Assembly (NCBI GenBank): GCA_033717875.1
Contig: JADDKJ010000019.1
Coordinates: forward strand, 1-58,886
DNA length: 58,886 nt
From: SBBG01 sp033717875
GTDB taxonomy: Bacteria > Pseudomonadota > Gammaproteobacteria > Ga0077554 > Ga007554
Direction: 5' to 3'
Positions 1 through 8,656 of this stretch are shown one piece after another. The position numbers and the translations under genes were made by a program. The notes below the pieces were generated by a model. It had not been told where the DNA came from. It did not search any database and was given only the letters and a program-made list of their open reading frames with translations. How positions within the stretch are numbered: position 1 is the first letter of the stretch; every line of letters begins with the position of its first letter.

Positions 1-2
1 CG

Positions 3-200
3 GGTTACGCGCCGGATCTCAACCCAGATGAGCTGGTGTGGAGCCATGCCAAGCGCACGGGGGTGGCCAGGAGGCCGTTGCAAAAAGGCGAGCAGTTGGA
101 GGAACGCGTGCACGAACAATTGCAAGCCATCGCGGACAATCCGAAAATGGTGCGCTCGTTTTTCAAGCATCCTTCTGTAGCCTATATTTCTGACTTATGA
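3..200 (+). pseudogene. IS630-family transposase, C-terminal fragment cut by the window edge
   Basis: The open frame enters from the left edge and ends at TGA 198-200, leaving 65 residues. It contains the motif GYAPDLNPDELVW, which fits the third catalytic block of IS630-type DDE transposases (the usual form is YSPxLNPxExxW; the Glu is the last catalytic acid). The rest is the charged tail typical of such proteins. It runs on the opposite strand from the flagellar cluster that follows, and only 70 bp separate it from the DUF2802 gene. Because the start is outside the window I cannot tell whether the complete gene is intact. Confidence 0.75.
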
Positions 201-270
201 GTAATCAGAGGTTCCTATAGGTGTGGCGTGCGCCGCGCGCACGAAATTCGACCGGCTCGCGATACAGCAT

Positions 271-657
271 TTAAGCGTTGGCGCGATACAGCCGCATCAA
301 CAATTCCGCCTCGCCCCGCACCAGGCCGGAGGCGGACATCAGCTCTTCAACATTCGCGCCTTTCTGCGCCAGCTTGATGGCGTGCCGGTATGACTGTGTG
401 GCGGGATCACGCAAATCCAGTTGATCCTGCCGTTCGGCAAGACGGCGTAACTGTTGCTCAACGCGCGCCACATGATCCCCCACCCCCACCGCGCCGGCGC
501 ACAGCACCCGCAAATCATTTTGCAGCGTCTGCAACTCGGCGTTGCGCTGCCTGTCGTGCGCGCTGAGGCGTCGAACTTTCAGCCATACTGGAATATTCAT
601 GAGCACGAACAAGCCCAGCACGATACCCATCACCACCATTGTCATATCGCTGTTCAT
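271..657 (-). CDS. DUF2802 family protein at the end of the chemotaxis operon
   Basis: A 128-residue protein with an N-terminal membrane segment (about residues 5-25), a coiled-coil-like, Gln/Arg/Leu-rich middle (about 30-80) and a helical C-terminus ending in a SGLVRGEAELLMRLY-type segment that looks like a small helix-turn-helix. Size, topology and position just downstream of cheW match the DUF2802 proteins found at this place in Pseudomonas-type flagellar clusters. No biochemical function is established that I know of; the context suggests an accessory role in polar chemoreceptor or flagellar organisation, which is inference. It is the last gene of the minus-strand run; the IS630 fragment lies beyond it. 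Confidence 0.75.
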   Translation of the reverse strand: MNSDMTMVVMGIVLGLFVLMNIPVWLKVRRLSAHDRQRNAELQTLQNDLRVLCAGAVGVGDHVARVEQQLRRLAERQDQLDLRDPATQSYRHAIKLAQKGANVEELMSASGLVRGEAELLMRLYRANA

Positions 658-669
658 GGCAGATCTTCC

Positions 670-855
670 TCAGGCATAATCGTCGATATGCGGCTTCGCA
701 TCATCATCTCCGCCTGGTTGATCGGGGAAAGACCGATCTTCCTTGGATCGTCCCGGGGAACGATCAGGTGGCTGCTTTTTCGGCTCCACCTTATCGGCTG
801 GCCGTATCGGCCACACCGGATATAAAGGATGATTCACATCGCCTACCTTGGCCAC
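670..855 (-). CDS. small Pro/Asp-rich protein between cheW and the DUF2802 gene
   Basis: A 61-residue frame fills the gap between cheW and the DUF2802 gene. I place the start at GTG 855 because a good AGGGGA Shine-Dalgarno lies 6 bp before it and this gives a 19-bp gap after the cheW stop; an ATG at 906 would overlap cheW by 32 bp. The product begins MAKVGDVNHPLYPVWPIRP, is rich in Pro, Lys and Arg in the middle and in Asp near the end (PHIDDYA). No domain is recognised and it looks largely disordered. The strong ribosome-binding site and tight packing favour a real gene in the operon; a role in chemotaxis is only implied by position. Confidence 0.5.
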   Translation of the reverse strand: MAKVGDVNHPLYPVWPIRPADKVEPKKQPPDRSPGRSKEDRSFPDQPGGDDDAKPHIDDYA

Positions 856-874
856 ACGCCATTCCCCTGAACGA

Positions 875-1351
875 TCACATAAGAGACATATCTTTCCATT
901 CTTCATCGCTCAACAACTTGTTGAGATCGATAAGAATGAGCAATTGGTTATCGCGATTGGAAACTCCCTGGATGTAACGCGAACTTTCCTCATTACCCAC
1001 ATTGGGCGCGGATTCTATTTCAGATGACCGCAAATAGACCACCTCGGCCACACTATCGACAAGCATACCGATGACGTTTTCCATGACTTCGATAATGACG
1101 ATACGCGATGCATCCTCCAGATCTTTCGTCCTCAAGCCGAAACGCTTGCGGGTATCAACGACGGTGACCACATTGCCGCGCAAGTTGATGATGCCCAGCA
1201 CATAGTCGGGGGACCCTGGCACCGGAACAATTTCATTGACCCGCAAAACCTCCTGGACTTGCAATACATTCACCCCATACATCTCGCCGTCCAGGTAGAA
1301 AGTCACCCACTGGGATATGGCATCATTTTCCAACTGTGCCGTTTGTCTCAT
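875..1351 (-). CDS. cheW: chemotaxis coupling protein CheW
   Basis: A 158-residue single-domain CheW that bridges chemoreceptors and the CheA kinase in polar arrays. The core reads QWVTFYLDGEMYGVNVLQVQEVL, followed by VPGSPDYVLGIINLRGNVVTVVD, both hallmark CheW segments. The longest frame starts at 1408, but ATG 1351 is preceded by GAGGA at 9 bp spacing and gives the normal CheW length, so I use that. It follows the CheW-like parP gene after an 86-bp gap, an arrangement shared with the Pseudomonas and Vibrio chemotaxis clusters. Confidence 0.93.
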   Translation of the reverse strand: MRQTAQLENDAISQWVTFYLDGEMYGVNVLQVQEVLRVNEIVPVPGSPDYVLGIINLRGNVVTVVDTRKRFGLRTKDLEDASRIVIIEVMENVIGMLVDSVAEVVYLRSSEIESAPNVGNEESSRYIQGVSNRDNQLLILIDLNKLLSDEEWKDMSLM

Positions 1352-1437
1352 TAAGTATTTTCCTCGTCCGAAGGTCGAAAGGTTTTCTGACACGTGAATG
1401 ATTAGCATGATTCATGCCTGAGAAACCGGGTTTAACA

Positions 1438-2130
1438 TCACACCAGCGAATCGGGAGAAAATGCTTGCACATCAATCAATGCGCACATAGGATCGTTCAT
1501 GAATCCCGCCAGCCATGAGCGACGCTGGCGATCCGACCGCCAGCGCACCTGATGCGGCTCCGTCGTAACGATCTTTACAATGTCATGACAGGGAAATCCC
1601 CAGGACGCGCCCCCTGCCAGCACGATGTTTTTTGGCGCACCCGCGCTGAAGGAACTCCTCGGCAAGTGACGATTTTCAGTCGCCATGAAGTATGCGATGT
1701 CGATAATTTTGACGCTGCTTCCCCGGTAGGGCATCAATCCCAGCAACCACTTCTCTCCACCTGGAAACCCGGTGATTGTTTCCGGCGCCGCCACAATACC
1801 GTTGAGCTCCGATAATGGTACCGCCAGGGTAAGTTCATTCACCCTGAAAAGCAGGGTCTTGAAAGGGCAAACCGCCCAAGCCGGCCGCGCACCCTGCTCT
1901 TCAGCGGATTGAGGTTCTCCGGCGACAACGAGGCGTTCCGCATCGCCATCGGCATTTTTATCCGGCATGACCGGCTCTGCGAGCGGCAAAATGGCTTGCC
2001 TGTCCTCCGCACTGACAACCTCGGGCTCATAGTCGGGCACGCACTGCAACAATGCGTCGAGATAGACAGTCAGCGCCGTTTCCTGCTCCAGCACCGCCCT
2101 GGACGCTTTCGGTCTTTCATGCAACCTCAT
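1438..2130 (-). CDS. CheW-domain protein, ParP type
   Basis: A 230-residue protein. Residues 1-85 are variable and charged; from about residue 88 it carries a CheW-like domain (KTLLFRVNELTLAVPLSELNGIV, then LLGLMPYRGSSVKIIDIA). This two-part build, and its place directly after the ParA-type ATPase and before canonical cheW, match ParP of Vibrio and Pseudomonas, which ties chemotaxis arrays to ParC at the cell pole by binding CheA and receptors. Its start overlaps the ATPase stop (ATGA, 2127-2130), so the two are translationally coupled. ParP identity rests on architecture and synteny rather than on a diagnostic motif. Confidence 0.8.
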   Translation of the reverse strand: MRLHERPKASRAVLEQETALTVYLDALLQCVPDYEPEVVSAEDRQAILPLAEPVMPDKNADGDAERLVVAGEPQSAEEQGARPAWAVCPFKTLLFRVNELTLAVPLSELNGIVAAPETITGFPGGEKWLLGLMPYRGSSVKIIDIAYFMATENRHLPRSSFSAGAPKNIVLAGGASWGFPCHDIVKIVTTEPHQVRWRSDRQRRSWLAGFMNDPMCALIDVQAFSPDSLV

Positions 2131-2936
2131 GAGGCGGCCGCCCTGACGTGAGATGTTATCTGTCCCGTTTTCTGTGACTGCGCCGACATATCCAGGCGAT
2201 CGAGCAAGGCACCATAAGCCAGTGTGCCTCGTGCATCCGGCGACATCATCGGCAGAGGCATTCCCGCCCGGCTTGCTTCGCGGAATTGCGTATCGACCGG
2301 AATGAATGTCTCGGACAAAATAGCAGGGTAACGCTCCTGCAAAAATTGCAGACTTTGCTGAGAGGCGCGGGTGCGGCGATCATACATGGTAGGCAATATC
2401 GTGAAGGGAATAGGTATCTTCATGGAGCGCGTCACCATATTCAAGGTATGCATCATACGTTCCAACCCCTTCAAGGCGAGAAACTCGGTCTGCACGGGAA
2501 CAATGAGGTGATCACATGCGGCAAGCGCGTTCACCATCAAAACGCCGAGCATGGGCGGACAATCCACCAGCACATGGTCAAAGCGTGAGGAAATACGCGC
2601 AAACGTCCGCTTCAATATCAACCCCATGCCATCCTGGGTACCGAGCTGACGATCGAGGGTTGCCATGGCCGTGGAAGCGGGAAGAATATATAAATTTTCA
2701 AATTTTGTTCTCTTTATGACCGAGGCAAGCATGACGTTGGGATTGTGGAACAAGGTATAAACGCTGTCTTCGATGGTATCGGGGTCATATCCAGAGTATG
2801 TCGTCAGAGAACCATGCGGATCCATATCGACGAGTAGAGTGGAATTCCCACGCATCGCCAAAAGACCGGCGAGCGTCATCGCTGTGGTGGTTTTCCCCAC
2901 CCCGCCCTTCTGGTTCGCCACCGCCCATACTTTCAT
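2127..2936 (-). CDS. ParA-family ATPase placing chemotaxis arrays (ParC type)
   Basis: A 269-residue MinD/ParA superfamily ATPase. The deviant Walker A KGGVGKTTT lies at residues 10-18, switch I as VDMDPHGSLT, and Walker B as VLVDCPPMLGVL. There is no N-terminal DNA-binding domain and no ParB gene beside it, which argues against plasmid or chromosome partitioning. The position between motD and a CheW-like parP gene is that of ParC in Vibrio and its Pseudomonas counterpart, which recruit chemotaxis proteins to the flagellated pole. Preceded by a 65-bp gap after motD; coupled to parP by a 4-bp overlap. Confidence 0.87.
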   Translation of the reverse strand: MKVWAVANQKGGVGKTTTAMTLAGLLAMRGNSTLLVDMDPHGSLTTYSGYDPDTIEDSVYTLFHNPNVMLASVIKRTKFENLYILPASTAMATLDRQLGTQDGMGLILKRTFARISSRFDHVLVDCPPMLGVLMVNALAACDHLIVPVQTEFLALKGLERMMHTLNMVTRSMKIPIPFTILPTMYDRRTRASQQSLQFLQERYPAILSETFIPVDTQFREASRAGMPLPMMSPDARGTLAYGALLDRLDMSAQSQKTGQITSHVRAAAS

Positions 2937-3001
2937 ATTCGACGTTACCTTGATCCGATCGCTCGATGCCTAACGAATAAACCGATGATTACATCACAGG
3001 T

Positions 3002-3880
3002 TCACTGTTTTTTCTCTTGGGAATGAGATGCAGTCGTAGCGTTTGTGACCATCTCGGAAGATCCCGCCCCGCCTTCATCCTTTTTCTGTTTTTCCAGGCT
3101 ATTCATTTGAGAATAAACCCTTTCAATTTCATAATTATTCAAAATGACAATGACAACCTTCCTGTTTCTGTTCCTTCCATCTTCCGTCGTATTATCATCG
3201 AAGGGTTTGTATTCCCCATATCCCACCGCCGCCATTCTCTCGGGACTGACGCCATTGTCCATGAAGAGATGAACGACGCTTGACGATCTTGCGGAAGACA
3301 ATTCCCAATTGGATGGGAACACGACGGTATTGATCGGTTTGTTGTCCGTGAATCCCTCGACCCTCACGGGATTGGGAAAATCACGAAGTATTTGAGCTAT
3401 CTCGGACAACGCAGGCTTTGCTTCTTCCTGGAGGTGAGCGCTGCCGCTTGGAAAAAGAATATTGGTGTTTATCTCCACCTCTAGCCACAATTTACTTTTC
3501 TTTACAGAAACCAGTCCCTTCGCAATCAAACCCGCCATCGCCTGCTCTATCTTGCTGGCCATTTTGTTCAGCGATTTACCATCAGAGTTTTCCCCCTTCT
3601 CCACCATGGGGACCGGAATTTTTGGTGTAATAACCGCACTTTTCGTCTTATCTTCCGAGGATTTGGAATCCTTGCCAATCTGGATGGGTTCCACACTTTT
3701 TGGAGATGCCTTGAAAGCCGAGATCAAGGAATCCGACAGAACGCGATATTTACCTTCGTTGACAGAGGATATGGCATACATCACCACGAAAAACGCGAAC
3801 AGCAAGGTGATAAAGTCAGCATACGAAACCAGCCACCGTTCGTGATTCTCGTGTTCCTCGTGTTTTTTTTTGCGCGCCAT
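3002..3880 (-). CDS. motD: flagellar stator protein MotD (MotB family)
   Basis: A 292-residue MotB-type stator subunit. A single membrane segment near residues 17-38 holds the YADFITLLFAFFVVMYA motif, whose Asp is the proton-carrying residue of MotB. A periplasmic OmpA-like peptidoglycan-binding domain follows (FTDNKPINTVVFPSNWELS, then SARSSSVVHLF). The C-terminus is Glu/Lys/Gly-rich. It lies 5 bp after motC, so the pair makes the second-type stator (MotCD) known from Pseudomonas-like bacteria; a MotAB pair is not in this window. Confidence 0.92.
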   Translation of the reverse strand: MARKKKHEEHENHERWLVSYADFITLLFAFFVVMYAISSVNEGKYRVLSDSLISAFKASPKSVEPIQIGKDSKSSEDKTKSAVITPKIPVPMVEKGENSDGKSLNKMASKIEQAMAGLIAKGLVSVKKSKLWLEVEINTNILFPSGSAHLQEEAKPALSEIAQILRDFPNPVRVEGFTDNKPINTVVFPSNWELSSARSSSVVHLFMDNGVSPERMAAVGYGEYKPFDDNTTEDGRNRNRKVVIVILNNYEIERVYSQMNSLEKQKKDEGGAGSSEMVTNATTASHSQEKKQ

Positions 3881-3885
3881 AGATA

Positions 3886-4626
3886 CTAATGCAGATAACC
3901 ATGCAGCTTGGTTTCTATGTTTCTCGGGTTTTCCCCCTCGGCAATGGAAATGATTCCTTCGATGATCATTTCCCTGAACTGGGCATGATCGTGCACCAAT
4001 GATTTGAGCTTGTTGGCCATCGGTAACATGAACAGGTTAGCCAAGCCCACGCCATAGATGGTCGCCACAAACGCGGTGGCAATACCGGATCCGAGCTTAC
4101 TTGGGTCGGCCAGGTTCTGCATCACGTGAATCAAGCCCATGACCGCACCGATAATTCCTATGGTCGGAGAATAACCGCCCATCCCCTCGAATACCTTGGC
4201 GGCCTGGGTATCGGTGTGCTCTTTGGTCGAGAGTTCCACCTCAAGAATACTCCTGATAGCCTCTGGCTCACTGCCGTCGACCAGCAGTTGCAGCCCTTTT
4301 TTGGCGAAGGCATCCGTCTCGGCCTCGATCAATGGCTCAAGACCGAGCAATCCCTCCTTTCTGGCAACGTTGCTCCATCCTATGATCTTTTCCACCACTT
4401 CCTTCTGCCCCAATTTCGGCGGCATGAGCACCCACATCGCCATCTTCAGGGATCTCATGAATATCACCATGGGCGTCTGTATCAGAATGGCGCCGACGGT
4501 ACCGCCGAACACGATGATAAACGCCGTCAACAGGAGCAGCGATGAAATATGTCCGCCCTCCAGGGCATTGCCCCCCAGTATCGCGCCAAAGGCGAGAGCA
4601 ATACCGGCAAGGGTTAAAATATCCAC
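3886..4626 (-). CDS. motC: flagellar stator protein MotC (MotA family)
   Basis: A 246-residue MotA/TolQ/ExbB-type membrane protein with two N-terminal membrane segments (about 3-22 and 31-51), a large cytoplasmic loop, and two C-terminal segments (GGYSPTIGIIGAVMGLIHVM and GIATAFVATIYGVGLANLFMLP). It forms the proton-conducting stator with MotD. The start is GTG 4626, directly after the cheB stop TGA (4627-4629), with a GGGGG Shine-Dalgarno inside the cheB end. MotC rather than MotA is inferred from its location between cheB and motD. Confidence 0.92.
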   Translation of the reverse strand: MDILTLAGIALAFGAILGGNALEGGHISSLLLLTAFIIVFGGTVGAILIQTPMVIFMRSLKMAMWVLMPPKLGQKEVVEKIIGWSNVARKEGLLGLEPLIEAETDAFAKKGLQLLVDGSEPEAIRSILEVELSTKEHTDTQAAKVFEGMGGYSPTIGIIGAVMGLIHVMQNLADPSKLGSGIATAFVATIYGVGLANLFMLPMANKLKSLVHDHAQFREMIIEGIISIAEGENPRNIETKLHGYLH

Positions 4627-5727
4627 TCAACAACCCCCGCTCGCAAGACTGGCACCGATGTCCGGCAGGGACAAAATCCTGTCCGCCAGACCCGCCTCGG
4701 CCACCGCCATAGGCATGCCATAAACCACACAGCTCCGCTCATCCTGAGCCCAGATAGTCGAACCACCCTGCTTGAGCAGACGGGCTCCTTCACGTCCATC
4801 CGCACCCATACCCGTCAGGATGACTCCCAAAACCTGGCCAGAAAAATGTTTGGCCACCGATGCGAATGTCACATCGACACACGGCTTGTAATTTTGTCCC
4901 GGCTCGCTGTCCTGGACGCGCACTCGCGCACGCGCTCCCTGGCGGTCAAGCACCATCTGCTTTCCACCAGGCGCCAACAATGCCACTCCCGGCAGAAGAC
5001 TGTCGCCATCTTGAGCTTCCTTCACGGTTATTGAGCATAGCTTGTCGAGACGCTGGGCAAATGCGGGGGTAAATGTGGCGGGCATGTGTTGAACCAGCAG
5101 CAGAGGAACAGGAAAATCCGCAGGCAATCTGGTCAACACTTGTTGCAAGGCAATCGGCCCTCCGGTTGATGTCCCGATCACCACCAGCTTATAAGGGAAA
5201 GTGCGCGGCATACCTGAAACGGCACCAGGCATGGATTTATTTTCAACGCTCTTAACCCCTTCCTTATCCCTTGATCCGAGCAGCATCGGAGGCTGAAGCC
5301 TGGCTGCCTGAGATGATGTCGCCCCGCGCGCGCCTATCGCTCTGATACGGGCGCATAACACCCGGTTGGCTTCCTCGCGATCAAGGGATAGGTCTTCGAA
5401 CTTCTTGGGCAAGAAATCCACCGCCCCCGCGTCCAGGGCGTCGAGCGTGGCCTGTGCACCCTCGGTGGTCAGCGATGAAAACATCAGCACCGGCGTTGGA
5501 TATGACGCCATGATCCGCCGCACGGCGGTAATACCGTCCATGATCGGCATTTCGATATCCATCGTCACGACATCCGGCTTGAGTTGAGCGACTTTTTCAA
5601 CGGCTTCGGCGCCGTTGGCGGCACTCCCTATAACCTGAATATGGCTATCCTGACTGAGGATCTCTGTAACCCGCCTCCTGAAAAAACCGGAATCGTCAAC
5701 CACCAATACGCGAATCGTCATCGACAT
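4627..5727 (-). CDS. cheB: chemoreceptor methylesterase/deamidase CheB
   Basis: A 366-residue two-domain protein. The receiver domain occupies residues 1-120 with acidic pair D11/D12 and phospho-acceptor D57 (VVTMDIEMPIMDG). The catalytic domain starts near residue 178 with the nucleophile motif IGTSTGGP, His in LVQHMPATFTPAF and Asp in ILTGMGADGREGA, the Ser-His-Asp triad of CheB. It removes methyl groups from chemoreceptors when phosphorylated by CheA, giving adaptation. No cheR is present in the window; in related clusters cheR is often elsewhere. Confidence 0.95.
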   Translation of the reverse strand: MSMTIRVLVVDDSGFFRRRVTEILSQDSHIQVIGSAANGAEAVEKVAQLKPDVVTMDIEMPIMDGITAVRRIMASYPTPVLMFSSLTTEGAQATLDALDAGAVDFLPKKFEDLSLDREEANRVLCARIRAIGARGATSSQAARLQPPMLLGSRDKEGVKSVENKSMPGAVSGMPRTFPYKLVVIGTSTGGPIALQQVLTRLPADFPVPLLLVQHMPATFTPAFAQRLDKLCSITVKEAQDGDSLLPGVALLAPGGKQMVLDRQGARARVRVQDSEPGQNYKPCVDVTFASVAKHFSGQVLGVILTGMGADGREGARLLKQGGSTIWAQDERSCVVYGMPMAVAEAGLADRILSLPDIGASLASGGC

Positions 5728-5784
5728 CCCCCGCCCGCCAGCGCGACCTTAGTCATATTATTGTGTTTCCCTAAAAATCATGGA

Positions 5785-7830
5785 TCAGTACGCGTGCGCC
5801 TCCATCAACCCAGGGAAATCAAGAATCAGCGCGATACGCCCATTCCCGGTGATGGTGGCGCCGGCCAGCCCCTTCGTGCCGTGAAGCAAAGCCCCCAATG
5901 GCTTGATGACGACCTCCTCCTGGCCAATAAGTTGTTCGACCACGCAGGCGATGCGTTGCGTACCCACATTGACCACAACCACATAACCGCCTGTGTTGCC
6001 GTTGTATAAATCTTCTCCACAAGCAAGCCATTCCTTCAGATAAAACATCGGCAGCGCCTTGTTCCGAACCGTCACAACCAATTGGCCATCCACCGTATTG
6101 GTTCGCGCCTCGCTCATATCGAATATTTCATTAACGTTAACCAGAGGCATGGCGAAAATCTGCTTGCCAAGCTTCACCATCAAGGTAGGCATGATCGCCA
6201 GCGTCAAGGGAACCTTGATGGTAAAAAGACTCCCCTTGCCTAATTGCGATTCTATTTCGACAGCGCCATTCAACTGGGCGATGCGTGTCTTGACGACGTC
6301 CATGCCGACCCCGCGCCCGGAAATATCGGAAATCTGTGTTTTTGTTGAAAAGCCGGGCATGAATATCAAGTTATAACAAGCCCTGTCGTCGAGGCGTGCC
6401 GCCGCTTCTTCGTCCAGTATCCCTTTTTCCACCGCCTTGCGCCGCAGCACGTCCGGATCCATTCCGGCACCATCGTCCTGTATCGATAAGAGGATATGAT
6501 CGCCTTCCTGACGCGCTGAAAGAATCACCGTTCCGGCGCGCGGCTTGCCCGCCACAGCTCTTTTATCCGGAATTTCTATACCGTGATCCACGGAATTTCT
6601 CACCAGATGTACGAGCGGATCGGCAAGCGCTTCCACCAGATTTTTATCGAGATCAGTTTCCTCGCCATGCAATTCCAGGTTAACTTCCTTATTCAAACTG
6701 CGCGCCAGATCCCTGACCACGCGCGGAAAGCGGCTAAAAACCTTCTTTATCGGCTGCATGCGCGTCTTCATCACCGCATTCTGAAGATCGGATGTCACCA
6801 GATCGAGATTGCCTACCGCCTGCGATATCTCTTCATCCGCAATCGCGGATTTGAGCGTTGCCAGCCTGTTTCTTACCAGAACAAGCTCACCCACCAGATT
6901 CATGATATCGTCCAGGCGCTTGGTGTCGACCCTTACGGTTGTATCAGACTGAGCCTGCACCGTATCTTTCGGTTGAGATTGCGTGGCATCCTTGGCCTGG
7001 CTCTGCGGCGTTTCACGCCCTGAAGAAACAGGATCAGCTCTATGGACGGGGGCCTCAACCTGATCGGCTTTGTCGTTCTTTGTTTCCGCCACTCGATCCG
7101 ATTGAGGGGATACCTTTTGGCTGGATGGCTTACCCTGCAATTGATCGATCAATGCCTCGAATTCTTCATCAGTGATAGTATCCGAAGACGCATTGGCTTT
7201 ATCCGGGGCCTGCCCGGAAACAGTATTCCCGGCGGGGACGCCGGCATGCGTTCCCTTTCCATGCAGTTGGTCAAGAAGCGCTTCGAACTCATCATCCGTA
7301 ATGTCTCCATCACTGGATGAACCCGCCTCCTGACCAGGCAAGGCAGATGAATCGTCTTCTTTCTCGGCCGCGATAGCCGGCGCTTCGCAAACTACTTCTT
7401 CCGGTACCTGCCGTGCCGCTTCTGAATCAACATCCTCATTCTGCGGCAGTGCGAATGCACCGAGCTTCTCCAGCAAGGCGGGATCCGCATGGGGAGGTTC
7501 TTCTCCCGCGCGAACGTGACCCATCATATCCTTGACGATATCCAGTGCCGTCAAGACGGTATCCATCAGGGACGCATCAACCTTCCTTTTGCCCTGGCGC
7601 AGGACATTGAACACGTCTTCGGCGCGATGACACACCTCGACCAGCGGCGTCAGCCCCAGAAAACCGGCTCCTCCTTTAACGGTATGGAATCCACGGAAAA
7701 CGGCATTCAGAAGATCAACATCGTCCGATCTTCGCTCCAGCTCGACGAGCTGCTCACTCAGCGCCTCGACAATCTCACCGGCCTCGACGAGAAAATCCTG
7801 TAAAATATCGTCGTCAGTATTGATAGCCAT
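5785..7830 (-). CDS. cheA: chemotaxis histidine kinase CheA
   Basis: A 681-residue kinase. P1/HPt domain at the N-terminus with phosphorylated His49 (RGFHTVKGGAGFLGL). A long acidic linker (about 110-300) carries a duplicated segment, ITDDEFEALLDQLHGK at 177-192 and a near copy at 219-234. Then come the dimerisation domain (NLVGELVLVRNRLA, from about 310), the HATPase (VRNSVDHGIE; ISGRGVGMDVV; GKGSLFTIKVPLTLA) and a C-terminal CheW-like P5 domain (from about 545). It phosphorylates CheY and CheB. The repeated linker motif resembles the CheY-binding N-terminus of FliM in this same window (SQDEIDALL); see findings. 57-bp gap to cheB; 11 bp after cheZ. Confidence 0.96.
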   Translation of the reverse strand: MAINTDDDILQDFLVEAGEIVEALSEQLVELERRSDDVDLLNAVFRGFHTVKGGAGFLGLTPLVEVCHRAEDVFNVLRQGKRKVDASLMDTVLTALDIVKDMMGHVRAGEEPPHADPALLEKLGAFALPQNEDVDSEAARQVPEEVVCEAPAIAAEKEDDSSALPGQEAGSSSDGDITDDEFEALLDQLHGKGTHAGVPAGNTVSGQAPDKANASSDTITDEEFEALIDQLQGKPSSQKVSPQSDRVAETKNDKADQVEAPVHRADPVSSGRETPQSQAKDATQSQPKDTVQAQSDTTVRVDTKRLDDIMNLVGELVLVRNRLATLKSAIADEEISQAVGNLDLVTSDLQNAVMKTRMQPIKKVFSRFPRVVRDLARSLNKEVNLELHGEETDLDKNLVEALADPLVHLVRNSVDHGIEIPDKRAVAGKPRAGTVILSARQEGDHILLSIQDDGAGMDPDVLRRKAVEKGILDEEAAARLDDRACYNLIFMPGFSTKTQISDISGRGVGMDVVKTRIAQLNGAVEIESQLGKGSLFTIKVPLTLAIMPTLMVKLGKQIFAMPLVNVNEIFDMSEARTNTVDGQLVVTVRNKALPMFYLKEWLACGEDLYNGNTGGYVVVVNVGTQRIACVVEQLIGQEEVVIKPLGALLHGTKGLAGATITGNGRIALILDFPGLMEAHAY

Positions 7831-7841
7831 TCGAGAAGACC

Positions 7842-8579
7842 TCAGAACCCAAGACTTGAAAGCAGATCATCAACCTGATCCTGGCCATTGACGCGATCCT
7901 TATGACTCTCGCAGCCTGGGATACGAGGGCCATCGCATGCTATTTCATTTTCACTTTCCGATGGATCAGTTTTCAGCCGGCTTCCGGTAATACGAATAAG
8001 CTCCACCAGGCTGGACTCCATTTCCTGAACCAGGGATATCACTTTCCTGATAATCTGCCCGGTAAGATCCTGAAAATCCTGCGCCATCAATATTTCCGAG
8101 AGATTTTCATGCATTTGCCCAGCGTTACCCGATGTCCATGACATGAATTCATCTATTTCCTTGCTCAGTGCTCTGAATTCCTCAACGGGCATCTGACGTT
8201 GACGGAATCGCTCCCACTTCGAATTCAGCTCATCGGAACGGTTCTTCAACTCTTCCGAAAGAGGAATCGCCTTTTCCACGGCGTTCAAGGTTCTGTTGGC
8301 AGACTGCTCTGTCATGACAATGACGTAATTCAAGCGCTCCTTCGCGTCGGGTATTTCATTCCTTGTCAGGACATGCAGACGGGAATCAACCTGGAATCCA
8401 TTAATGGTTTCATGGAGCTGGCGCGTCAGCTTTCCTATCTCTTGGAAAAGCGACGACTCTCGGAGATTCATAATTTCATCAAGAATAGTTTCCGCTTCAC
8501 CGGTATTTCCAGATTCCAGGTTTTTCACCAACGCCAGGGCCTTGGCCAGGTACTCGTCTTTGTTATCTTTTGTGCTCAT
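7842..8579 (-). CDS. cheZ: CheY-P phosphatase CheZ
   Basis: A 245-residue, almost wholly helical protein. The segment LMAQDFQDLTGQIIRKV (about residues 157-173) holds the conserved Asp and catalytic Gln of CheZ, and the last residues DQVDDLLSSLGF are the classic C-terminal peptide that binds CheY. It is somewhat longer than the enteric CheZ (about 214). It quenches the motor-switch signal by dephosphorylating CheY-P. It lies between cheY and cheA as in other polar flagellates; a perfect 10-bp inverted repeat sits in the cheY-cheZ gap. Confidence 0.94.
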   Translation of the reverse strand: MSTKDNKDEYLAKALALVKNLESGNTGEAETILDEIMNLRESSLFQEIGKLTRQLHETINGFQVDSRLHVLTRNEIPDAKERLNYVIVMTEQSANRTLNAVEKAIPLSEELKNRSDELNSKWERFRQRQMPVEEFRALSKEIDEFMSWTSGNAGQMHENLSEILMAQDFQDLTGQIIRKVISLVQEMESSLVELIRITGSRLKTDPSESENEIACDGPRIPGCESHKDRVNGQDQVDDLLSSLGF

Positions 8580-8625
8580 TGCGCAGGTACCTTACTCCAT
8601 ATACGCCATGAAAAATTCCGTCTTT

Positions 8626-8656
8626 GAGTTATCTACAAAAAACTATTAGATAACTC
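8626..8656 (-). other. perfect 10-bp inverted repeat between cheY and cheZ
   Basis: GAGTTATCTA at 8626-8635 and TAGATAACTC at 8647-8656 pair perfectly across an 11-nt A/T-rich loop, with the far arm touching the cheY stop codon. In the transcript (minus strand) this gives a hairpin immediately after cheY. There is no U-run after it, so it is not a standard intrinsic terminator; an RNA-processing or 3'-end-protecting element that sets the cheY:cheZ ratio is possible. Confidence 0.5.

Noticed and set aside
1352..1437. Sigma-28 promoter in front of cheW
   Set aside because: No TAAAGTTT/GCCGATAA-like pair is visible; only a short GCATGAATCATGC palindrome.
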